DNA from: Bugulina stolonifera
Taxonomy: Eukaryota > Bryozoa > Gymnolaemata > Cheilostomatida > Bugulidae
Reading direction: 5' to 3'
DNA length: 64,000 bases
Assembly (NCBI GenBank): GCA_935421135.1
Contig: OW285189.1
Location: forward strand, 8,577,072-8,641,071
Shown piece by piece: positions 1-10,500 of this stretch. The translations under genes were made by a program, and so were the position numbers. Every line of letters begins with the position of its first letter. Within the stretch, counting starts at the first letter, position 1. The notes beneath the pieces were generated by a model. That model was not told the origin of the DNA and did no database searches. It saw only the letters and a program-made list of their open reading frames with translations.

Positions 1-38
1 GTTGAATAACTTTCTGTTCTACAGTCTACACATACAGT

Positions 39-2869
39 CAGTGTTCGAATTGTGGTTATACGGGAGTATACGGCGTGTACCCACCTCAATTTTGGTGGGT
101 ACACTGTCAGCAGGCGTGTACCCTCATGGTAATTGACTAGTTTTGCTGAAGACACGGCAGTTTTCGCAATCGAAATAGGTTTACTGGTTGCTGAGTGACT
201 GCTGATCGTAAAAGTTCCCTCTAATCTAGCGATCGTTTGATTGATAACAGCGTGTCAAGTTAATCCCGAAATGTCAAAGTAAGTTTATAGTAGCTTGGAC
301 CAGTAACCTGCACACAAATAAATTCTTCTGCTTTACTGACAAAGTTAGTCATTGTATCAATGGTTTCATAGGACTTGAATATGGGTTCCACTTTCTTTAG
401 TATTTTCAGCTTTCCGAATGCGTTTGCAGATCCATGAAAACTTTTTGATAAGGACAGTGGCCAAACAGTTGGATCTAAATGTTTTTTAGCTGTAAACCTA
501 AATCTCAAAAGTAAATTTTTGTAATCTATTGCAATTTGACGTTTGACTGAGTGATAAATATTGGAGATAGTTGTATTTTTCTTACTTTGCTAATAAAATA
601 TAAAATACAAAAATTAAAAATAAATATTAATTTAATATGATCATCCACGATGTTGTATATGAAAATAACATAAATATTCGTATTTGTTAGATTATCACTA
701 GAGAAAGAATCTGTATTCAATAATATAACATATAAATAATAAATCAAACATTATATTAATTATATAAAAAAATAAATAATTATAATTATTTATTATTTAT
801 AGTGATTAATTATTATAAATAATAGAACTAGAAGTGAATCAATAGAATTAGATAATCAAATGGTATTCATATCATAATGATAACCATAATTATTTATATT
901 TTCATTAATTTTTATATGAAATAAATTATTTTGATAATAATTGTTGTAGCAATACGCCTGCATCAAGTATAGTATAAATAAAAATATTGCTTACTGGATT
1001 GTCACAAGAACAAGAGTCGATATTCAATAAATAAAATGAAAATATAAAATAGAAATAAATTATTTTTAACAGAACAGGGAATTAGATAATTAATTTATAT
1101 TCAATGATCATTATTGTATCGAATATTTAATGCAAATAATATAGCAATTGTTGTATTGTTTTATATAAAATATTTTAATCTCATGTTGATATTTTTATTC
1201 TAGAATAGGTAGGAATACTATTTGTTTTTGCACATAGTATTGAATTTCAACAGCTATAGGTATTGCGCTACTATTGCAAGCTACTTTCAAGTTTAGTAAG
1301 TGAGGCAAAGAGTGAGGTTATGACAAATTGGAATTCACAGAGAGCTAAGAAGGATCCTGTCACTGTTTAGTCTAGATAGTACTAGTAGAAACTATGTATT
1401 TGGATTGAGCTTGGTTTCACTGGTTGACTGCAATTAAAGTAATCGTTTTGTTTGTATTCTCTATTTTTGTTGTATTGAGGTGATTCATTGCTTTCAGAAG
1501 TCCACAAAAGACCACAGGTAATGAAGTTGTATGCTGCCTATTAGTGTACTTGCATGCTGTCTATTAGTGTACTTGCATGCTGCATAGTAACCTACATGCA
1601 TGATAGTTTGTCGAGTATTTTAGGTAGCTGAATAGTCTTTTTAGGCAATACTATATTTTTAGTTTACATTGAATTTACTGTCAGTATGATTTGATATTTC
1701 TTGCTAAGGTTATATTCGGCCATGGATTTAACTTTGAGGCCAGTTTTTACTAGTGCTGCCAATTTATAAAACATTTAGCATTTTTGGAAGATGTTGTCAC
1801 AAGTGATGAGGATACTTGTAATACAGTGTTTAGTGATCCAAAGGAAGCTGGTGAGGAATTTAATTTTGCAGAAATGATACCCTAATTTATATTTTTCATA
1901 TCTACTGCTCGCTGGTGAAGCTGTCTTTTCCTAACATTGCTGTACTGGTGTTGTGGCAATGTCTTCTGTTCACTTTTCTAGGCGATTAGGCACTGTAGAG
2001 ACCATTGGTTCAAACCCCAGTCAGGGCCTGGTGTTTTCATGGATTTGATGCAAGACCTAACAGCTCCCACAGATAAATTCCCTAAATTAACAAAATTATA
2101 ATAATATTAGAGAAAACCCAGTGAGTAGTACATGTATATATCCTAGATAAATTGGTGAAACTCCTTTACACAGGTATGTATGTTTTATAGGCTTCAACCT
2201 TTTAACTTTTCCTTATAGCTGTTGTTCAAATAACAATACTGGTGTTATATAATAAAGTCTACAGGTAGGTTGTGACAAGGGAAATACATGTATTTTATTG
2301 TATAATACTTTTGTTCATTATAATTTTGTTGATAAACTTCAACTCCTTCCCTTCTCTAATGTTGATGTCAATGTCATAGCTGTTTTGTTGAATTACTATA
2401 GTTTTCATACAGTTGCAGTTAACATGCTGTTGTTGTTTGTGTTTATATACTTTTGACAAAATATACAACTGTAAAATGTTGTAGTTCAGCATTTTGTAAT
2501 AAATAAAGAAGTTGTTTTCTCTTTGACTACATGTACTTTTATTACAGTGAAAGAAAGATAAGGGGAGTTGTCGTGTTTTAAATAGTATAGATCTATTCAT
2601 TCTTACAATCAATGCAGCAGTAATACAAAATTGAAGGACACAAAGCACACTCAGTAGTTTAAAATATAAGGAATGGTCTACATTGGTACCATGTACTCTG
2701 TGTAATGAGGTAAAGAAGCTATCAACCATAATTAGAAATTGTCCTCCCTTGTTTTGTCTTGCTGAAATGGGAGAACAACTTCTAATTATGATCTGCAGCT
2801 TCTGAGAAAGGTCCTAAGATTGCAGGTAGGAACCGTGTACCCACCTCATTTGTTCCACTTCGAACACTG
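39..2869. mobile_element. hAT-type element with 8-bp target duplication
   Basis: The ends are inverted copies of CAGTGTTCGAA and are flanked by the perfect 8-bp direct repeat CATACAGT at 31-38 and 2870-2877. An 8-bp duplication and CAG-type ends are the hallmark of the hAT superfamily. Related sequence GTGTACCCACCTCA occurs near both ends (about 76 and 2836). The 2.8-kb interior is very AT-rich and shows no recognisable transposase. Minus-strand 260-508 is open for 82 codons but matches nothing I know. It is probably non-autonomous or a decayed carrier. Confidence 0.75.
1970..2100 (+). repeat. SINE-like segment with a tRNA B-box-like motif
   Basis: The segment contains GGTTCAAACCCC, which fits the tRNA B box, followed by CAGTCAGGG and GTGTTTTCATGGAT. 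The latter block recurs at 50399-50433, so this is a dispersed repeat. It lies inside the hAT element at 39-2869. Confidence 0.4.
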
Positions 2870-2900
2870 CATACAGTACAAGTAGGCTACATGTACATGA

Positions 2901-3215
2901 TTGTACACTGTATATGCGGAATTCTACACATCGTACCTAGTTGGGAGTCACTCTCTATTGCCTATTGCTTTGACAAGAGCAGACAACACTCACGAAGTGC
3001 TATTTGTTGTTGGGTTTCAGAAGCCTCTGCTATTCAGCAATCATTTTTCAGACGCATCGATTTGTTTAGTTATAACATCGCCTCACAAAGGACCAGCACA
3101 AAAACTGTGCGCACAGGCTAGACGGATTGAAAACGAAACTACTGACGGGAATGTCCATTTATCCCCAGCAGATCTCAGGCTCAGATTTTTCAATTTATCA
3201 TTACTAATAGACTAA
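2901..3215 (+). other. open frame, possible exon remnant, unrecognised
   Basis: An open frame of about 104 codons starts just after the hAT element. From about 2938 the residues look protein-like rather than repetitive, and an acceptor-like CTAG precedes them. I recognise no family, and no partner exon with matching phase is visible. It could be a fragment of an upstream gene or chance. Confidence 0.15.
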
Positions 3216-3512
3216 AGCAAAAGGAAGATGGGAAAGCCATGGCATGGGGCAGGGTATCCGAAAGATCATGGAGGCAGAGGACGAAAAACTAACTCCGTTA
3301 CTCTATTGAGCTACTATTAGCCTTGGGAAATAAGCTTAGAATGGATCATCACCGATGATTCGTGTCTCCCTCATGATTGATTCTGATTCTCAGCTTATTT
3401 GCTAATCACTAGTGGTAACTCAATAGCAAATCGAGTATCTGCCTTTAATAGATGCCCTGTTCCGTTCCATGGTTTTTCTACCTATTATCTTTTCTTTTGC
3501 TCTAGCTTATTT
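3212..3512. repeat. imperfect inverted repeat, MITE-like
   Basis: CTAAAGCAAAAGGAAGATGG near 3212 is roughly inverted at 3470-3510 (TCTTTTCTTTTGCTCTAGC), and inner blocks around CCATGG and TTGAGCTA also pair. This suggests a decayed small inverted-repeat element. The boundaries are approximate. Confidence 0.35.
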
Positions 3513-3889
3513 ACTTCATTGATAACTTATTGTGATCACTAGTATTAATTATTATTTACTAATAATTAGTATTAATTATTAATATAAATAATATTATTTG
3601 CTATATTATTAAATAACGTGTTCAATATGTAAGAATAATTAATAAAGAATGGGTTTAATATTTTACATTGGTGTTTTATAGCTATATTTCATAATTAATA
3701 AATAAATTATAAATATACAATTGCTGTATTTTCTAAAATTATAATTAATGATATTCTGATGAATGTTATAATAATATGTATTAATCATTTTATGCTGTAA
3801 ATACAATATTCATTTCTTTGACATTCATGTTATAAATAATAGTAGGCCTACTTCTGTGTTACATTTTTCTTGCACGATATGGCTGAACC

Positions 3890-4400
3890 CCCATAAAAGG
3901 CTGAAACAAAGTAGCGCTTTTCAAGCCGTTTTTTACTGCGAAGTGAGGGTGGATTGATAGGGCATCACAACATTGAACAAAACCACCCTGTTTGCCCCGG
4001 ATCAGTCATTTTCAATGTTTTCTGCTTTGCTCCCAGTGACGATGGCCCCTGATTGACCATTATAGTCTTTACCGACTCCATTCCACACTATTGTCTGTCA
4101 ACCAAAATCCCAAGTTGGTTCGCTGTTGTGACAAGTGAAGAGGTGCAATAAGCCATATATGAAAGATAATTGCCTGAGTTCACACACACACTAGAGATTA
4201 CTTTCGTGAAGGAGATACCACTAGTTTGTTTTGTTCAGTGGGCAAAACTTCATCATGCTACCAAGGTTTGGCACCAGTGCAGCAAAAATATTCACTTGCC
4301 TGCCTCAACCTCAATGCCTCTATGTAGCATGGTAGCCATGGATGAGTGTCTTGTGTGCAGCTGGCTCAGTATCTACGTCGTATCTGGTGAGGCAGAGAGG
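3890..4400. mobile_element. relic related to the hAT element at 35740
   Basis: About 400 bases resemble the interior of the hAT element at 35740-36979 in the same order. Shared blocks include CTGATTG near 4050 and 36119, ACTCCATTCCACACT against GCTCCATTCTACACT, ATAATTGCCT, and ACACTAGAGATT against AGACTAGAAATT. Divergence is high, so this is an older family member. Nothing coding is recognised. Confidence 0.5.
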
Positions 4401-5536
4401 ATGTAGCTATACAGCAAATACCAGAAGGAAATACCAGCTCAGGTACAATGCTAATCAGATTGACTGCTTATCACTAGGAAGCTAGGATATCGTAATAGCG
4501 CCAGCCTACAAACTAGGGATGGATGACCTGCCACTCGTGGGCTGGGAGATATATAGACTAACTACCGAAAGATAGGCACAGACGTCAACAAGCAGAGTAG
4601 ATGATGGAGTCCTAGCTTGCTCACTTATGGGGTATGACCCCTAGCTAGACCGTGAGATGTATAGGCTGTCTACCAAGGGGTATAGGCCTGCATCTTCAGG
4701 CAAAATGTGTACCACTTCAGTAATACTTTGGAGGCAATCACAGTTACTGTCTAGACTGGGAACCCACATTCAGCGGTAAAAACTTGTGATTTGTGTTTAG
4801 CAGTAAACATGCTACTCTGCTCTACTTAAGCCTACAAATTATATTACAACAACTACTTGATGTATTTCTAACTCAAGCCATACCATGTGCTATAGCTAAA
4901 CACATATCATTGTGCTCTAACATTATTCTACATTATTCCAGAATACAAAATATTATTGTGATGCGATTATAAGCTCACAGAGTAAGAGATGTTGTTGTAT
5001 TAGAAGCCCACAAGCAACTGGAGAGTAAAGCAACTCCTTTTATAGTAAATTTTTTCTGCTCTCAATACCGAGACTCAAACATTAAATATAAAGTAGTATA
5101 ATAATGAACACAAAAAATAAACGGTCCAGCAAACAGGGACTGTATTAGAACATTGCAAGAGTGTACAAACACATGTTATAACTGTACTGCGTCAAATATA
5201 ATTTGGGTTCTATCGGACAGTAATTAATATATATGTATGCTTTACGTAGACGAGCATTTACACTATACAAGTAAAGGAAGTACATGTATAATAAGCATTA
5301 CGCAAGCGACAAGTTATGCGTGCATAGTTTATACACGATAACTAATTAATGTTTATATGGTTGATGATGGCTACCAGGTCAGGTTAAACCTATGGGGCCG
5401 TGAGTAGGGGATTCCGAATTTTGAGTCAAAATGATCCTTAAAAGTGTAACTGATAAGGCGTACAATATAGAGCTACTAGGCCTCTTGCACAAAAATACAA
5501 GTGTACAGGTACACAAGGCCACCAGCAAAGCAATTT
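4401..5536. other. intergenic, nothing recognised
   Basis: No ORF of note, RNA gene or clear repeat structure is visible in this 1.1-kb stretch. It is AT-rich with scattered TACATGTA motifs. Confidence 0.5.
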
Positions 5537-5680
5537 TAAGGAAGCCTAGTTGGTTCAGTGGTTAATGTGTCTGTCCGCTGCACTAGCCGACTAGTTGTCA
5601 AACCCATGTTAAGGGTGGGGTGTTTCTAAAGATGGAAAACCAAATCCCTAGCGCTCATAAACAAAATCCTTTGTCAAGTA
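5537..5680 (+). repeat. tRNA-like SINE relic
   Basis: The stretch CCTAGTTGGTTCAGTGGTTAA followed about 35 bases later by a decayed B-box-like AGTTGTCAAACCCATG resembles a tRNA-derived SINE head. No poly-A tail or target duplication was defined. Confidence 0.3.
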
Positions 5681-5926
5681 AAATGTAACATATGGAAGTA
5701 TAGCCAAACCCTTCAACACTTTTTTCTTATAGAAGGAAAATGGGCCCATTGAAAAATTATTAAATTGGAATCAAATATGGTACGTTCTGTGATAGCACAG
5801 GGTCCTGTTCAGCAATGACAAAATGTCTTTTCCATCTACATTATTGTAGTTTTATATGGGGTAATGCACGTGTTTATACACTGCTGAATCTCAGTCAAAG
5901 TGCTCAATGTTTGCAACAGAGCTAAT

Positions 5927-6170
5927 TAATATTTGGTAGAATCTCACTGTTTTATCTCTTTTATTACTATTAGTTTCATGCTATATACTGGAATGAAATA
6001 TATAGCAATCGTCAGATAAAAGAGACAATGCTACTAATGGACAACCATGTTCTTGTCCATTAGTAGCATTGTCTCTTTTATCTGATGATTGCTATATATT
6101 TCATTCCAGTATATAGCATGAAACTAATAGTAATAAAAGAGATAAAACAGTGAGATTCTACCAAATATTA
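5927..6170. repeat. 244-bp near-perfect palindrome
   Basis: The left arm from TAATATTTGGTAGAATCTCA (5927) to about 6044 is repeated in reverse complement from about 6053 to 6170, with an 8-base loop (CCATGTTC). I see one mismatch over the arm (CGTCAG against CATCAG). The structure would fold as a hairpin of about 118 bp and looks very young. Confidence 0.9.
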
Positions 6171-6715
6171 TTGTAATTTTATGTTATTTATAATTATTAC
6201 TTCATTCTTTTGCAAACGAACATGACGATTTCCCGTAGGTGGCACAAGTGACAACTTTTTGGAAAGGTAACCTGCTCAGAATAAATACACTCCAGTTTTA
6301 TCACACTATACTGAAACTATCATATACCTTAGCTAAATATTGTGTTTATGAAATGTGCAATTAAGAATGTTTCTAACTAGTTTTATATAAACCTGTAGGC
6401 GTTTTGGCTTATGGTGATGTAGCTTTATCACAGATATTCAAGTATTTTTTAGAACTGAACCAATAGTAGTCCAACGTTTGACTGCAAGAAATTGATAAGG
6501 TTGTAGTTTTATGTGCAAAGCTTCAAAGATAGTCAAGCTATTACAGTGTCCACCGCTAGCTGGACCGTGAACTTTGAGAAGTATTTGTGTGAAATTGAAT
6601 AAATATTTTTATAGATGTTTTGTCAGAAGCGAAGGTACCAGGTATTAGATTAAATCCATGTACTCACAGTTCTACAGGTTTGGTCTGTTCTAAAATCTGC
6701 CTCTCCCTAGTCTGA

Positions 6716-7010
6716 GTTTGCGAATGTTCAAAAATGTTAGTTAGAAATAGGATGTTCCGAAAATATCCGTTTGGAAAGCAACCATTTGGAAGCTCTAAAC
6801 CCCAGGCACCAGCTTTCAACTGATTTTTATTTTTAATATTGAATTTTTTTACTGCTACGAACTTATAGAACATTAAAACTGATTCATTATCTATGAGTTG
6901 TGTTCTTCTAAATGTAATCTACACAGTTTTGTAATGAGTGTTTTCTAAACGAACTTTTCCCGAAGATCCTGTTTCTAACTGAAATTCTTGAAATGCTCCT
7001 TTACCCCTTA
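6716..7010 (-). mobile_element. MITE family copy C (inverted)
   Basis: The reverse complement matches the MITEs at 12243 and 13475. The best block is GAGTTGTGTTCTTCTAAATG at 6895-6914 followed by TAATCTACACAGTTT, the inverse of the AAACTGTGTAGATTACATT core of the other copies. The ends are diverged and approximate. Confidence 0.55.
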
Positions 7011-7328
7011 GTCTCTATCTGTCACTATAATGGTATATGTACATGTATTTAGACTCTAGCTTTGTTTCTGTTGTCTTTCCAATCCGATTTACAACAATCC
7101 AAAATTATATTTTTATTTGGAAGAAAAAGGGGTATTCAATTCTAAAGTTCTGTACCTGCCCGGCACATCAGACAACCTACTCAGATTTGCAGTGTGAATA
7201 AGTTTGTGTGCACTATCTATTCATCGAATATACAGCGATATCCATGTCTACAAAATAGATATTATCATTTTAGATGGAAGTTTTATGTGTTGACATGTTA
7301 TTACAGATACTTTGAGATTTGTGACAGA

Positions 7329-7515
7329 ATGCAGTGTAGTAGGTGTGGGGTGGCATTCACTGCCACAGACACCCACACCCACTCTTTATTGTGCCCAGCA
7401 TGTTGCCACATTTCATCTAGAGGTCCCCAGCTATGCACAGAGTGCGGTTCTCCCAGACTAGAAGGAAAGAGAGGATTAGCTAAATTTTGCCCGGATTGTG
7501 GCACTGCCTTTCCAG
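7329..7515 (+). CDS. RNF213: exon 1: N-terminal double zinc ribbon
   Basis: The ATG at 7329 opens MQCSRCG. Four CxxC pairs lie at residues 3/6, 22/25, 37/40 and 54/57, giving two zinc ribbons. Human RNF213 also begins with a CxxC zinc ribbon, which supports this as the true N-terminus. The donor is CCAG|GTTAGT and leaves one base of a split codon. Confidence 0.8.
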
Positions 7516-10500
7516 GTTAGTAGGTGAACTTATATGTAATCAACTCCCTTTCTAGGTTAGTAGGTGAACTTACATGTAATAAACTCCCTTTCTAGGTTAG
7601 TAGGCAGACTTACATGTAGTAAACTAACTGGAGGTAACAGATGATTTGATCTACTGTACATATACATGTAGATCTACTATATTATACAGTGATATGTTTT
7701 ATAGATAGGAAGCTGTCCTCCATTGTCCCTTATCTTATCTACTGCTATTTGTTATAATATTTAAACGCTCTGTACACTGGGGATTTATTATGTATGCTGA
7801 ATGGTGTCTGAACCACAACTATATTTGACCAGGAGGACTCAGAGCTATCTCACAGTCTACCTGCCTTTTATTGTGGTAGAGAGCTGGTGGTTGGTAATTA
7901 GACGTTTCGTAAATGATTTGGTTGTAGAGACATTATTGCTTGGGGTTGTTATGAATAATTCTTAATGGTTATATTTCCTGTTAATAGTAGTGAGTGTAAG
8001 ATTAGTAGATGCCAGTGCAGGGCAGCAGTTCAACCATTTTATAAACATTCTGTTGATTTGATTGGACACTGGATCTAGTGTATATGCTTAGTTTTGAGAA
8101 AGTTCAAATTCTTGTGACCACATGATTGATGCATCATTAGTTATGTGGGGGAATTCCTAGGCCTGCACGGTGTTTCGGTTTCAAACGATGTAAACGGTGT
8201 GTGAACCCTCGGTGTTACACATCAGCAAATTTTTTATGCACCGAATCGCACCGGCATCGTGCCCAAACGATATATCGATGGTTCGGTGTAGTTCGATGTT
8301 ATCGAACCGGACCGCTATGCCAGTAGTCATTCAATATTCATGCGGTCTAATATCACGTGTTCTTGTTTACCTCACTTCAAACTAGGTTGCATACCTTCGC
8401 TAATCCGTTTCAACATTAACTGCCATCGTGGCTGTGATTGATTATCAATGTTGTGGAGGTAATAATTATTATTAAATTATACTAAATTGATTCATAATTA
8501 CGTAACTTAGCAGATTCTGGTATATTATATTCTATCGTTTGCATATGATTGCTTTGTTCATGAATAGTGTGCTGAAATAGAACAGTAGTATACGATCGAA
8601 TATAATGGATTATATTATTTTATAAATAATATAATTAAATTTAAACATACCATTGGATTAATTATTTCTATTATAATTAATCTACTACTAATGTTTAAGT
8701 TTGGTTATATTCGCTTGTAACTAAGAATAGCTACAATGCTTATAATAGGTAATCATTATTAATTATGGCTTTTTAATTTAAAATCGTTGTGTAGTTATGC
8801 TTTTGGTAAGCACCAGCTCTTTATTTATTTAAAATAAGCTAATACTAATGTTCAATCAATATTTTGTAGGTAGAATTCATCGGACTGAGCCATCGTAATA
8901 TCCCATCTGAAGACAAATCTGCTAGATTCAATCGGTGGACACACTGAATTACACCAAATCAGCAATCTATCAAGAAAGCTTGCAAGAAAGATTCCCTACA
9001 TTATCATTACATCATATGCAACTATGCTAGCGTTTCTTCTTTCTCTTGTGATATGAAGTTAGCCCATGTCATTTTAAATTTGTTATCTTTTTGTGTCAGT
9101 GGTACGAGTGTGGTGGAAACAATGTTTGCTGTTTTTCTTCTGTAATTTGGTCACAATCAGTAATAAATCTAATAAATTATATGTAGTCGGTTGGGTGTGT
9201 GTCCAGCCTCATGTTTTTATATTTAATATATTTATTAAAATTACATAAAATAGGTGAAGTAAGACCCAATGCAACTTAAGACTCACTAGACTACATGGGC
9301 AAATACAAAATCTTGGGAGTAGGAGTAAGCACTGATTACTTTCATTAGCCCAATAGCCACTTAAATAAAATAATATACATATACTATGTTTTAATGAAGC
9401 CCTGTCTGCCTGCCATATCTGAAAATAAAATAAACAATGATTGGCATGAACTCATGTTGCAAGAAAGTGTTGAGGATTTTTGTTCCCTTGTATTGAACGG
9501 TCATGATGGGACAACTCTATTAGGCGAACTAGCTCCTGGACCAGTTCGATCCGGTATATCGAACCAAAGTTGACACCGTCTAACACCGCTTGAGACCAGG
9601 ATCATGTGGTCCGGTGCGGTTCGGTATATCGATCCAAATTTGGCATCGGTTGACACCGAATGAGACTAGGCACAAGAGAACCGGTGTCAACCGGTGTTTG
9701 ATTACCACCACCCCAAAAACCGAATATCAGTGGGGAGGCAACACCGGTGCAGGCCTAGGAATTCCCACCATATCATTGATAGAAAAATACAATGTATGGC
9801 GTCCATTACTTCAGTTACATGGCACTGATAATGGCTGATACTTACAGTTCATGATTTAGGCCCCATGTAACTGTCGGTCTGTGTCCTTTTCAGAGCGAGT
9901 CAGTGTACCAGGTACAACTACCAGGAAAATTATCTGGTCATACCTGGCACAGTGGCTGAAGTCAGCTGCAAACCTGAATAGTATTTAATATTCATTCCCT
10001 TAACCAGTCCCACTCACCCTAAACTCATTATTTGACTAATTTACATTATTTTTAAGCCCAAAAATCTACATAAATTAAAGTCTTATTCGTAATGAAAGTA
10101 GCACATTTTTGTAAATATAAAATAAGACTGAATTTAGCTGACAGGCAGAATCCATATAAAACGGTACCAGGTGATTCTGAGCATTAGCTTTGTGCACAGG
10201 CTAGGCACACACAAGCTTTGCTCGGTGCCATGTAAAGCTAGCAAGCCTATATATTAGCTGCTACCATGTGGTTTGATGAGATGTTGCCTACCTTGTTTGA
10301 CATTTCCCAAACACCACAAAGAGACAAAATAGTTTTTTAAAAAACCTACCTCAATGTAAAAAATAATATTTTCATTTTGAACGGTAATAAAAAGTGGTAT
10401 TTTAAAGTTAAAAGCTATATTTAGCTGCATGAAAGTAACGATAATTAATGAGAAATGAGCAGTTCCTTTGACTCTTTTCTCTTTGCATTTTTTATTAGCA

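Noticed and set aside
260..508. Minus-strand 82-codon open frame inside the first hAT element
   Set aside because: No recognisable domain, no splice partner, and placement in AT-rich transposon sequence; kept only as a note.
9894..9911. 18-base phase 1-1 microexon (ERVSVP) after GTCCTTTTCAG in intron 1
   Set aside because: Acceptor, donor and phases fit, but an 18-base match of this kind is easy by chance and nothing in the family supports it.
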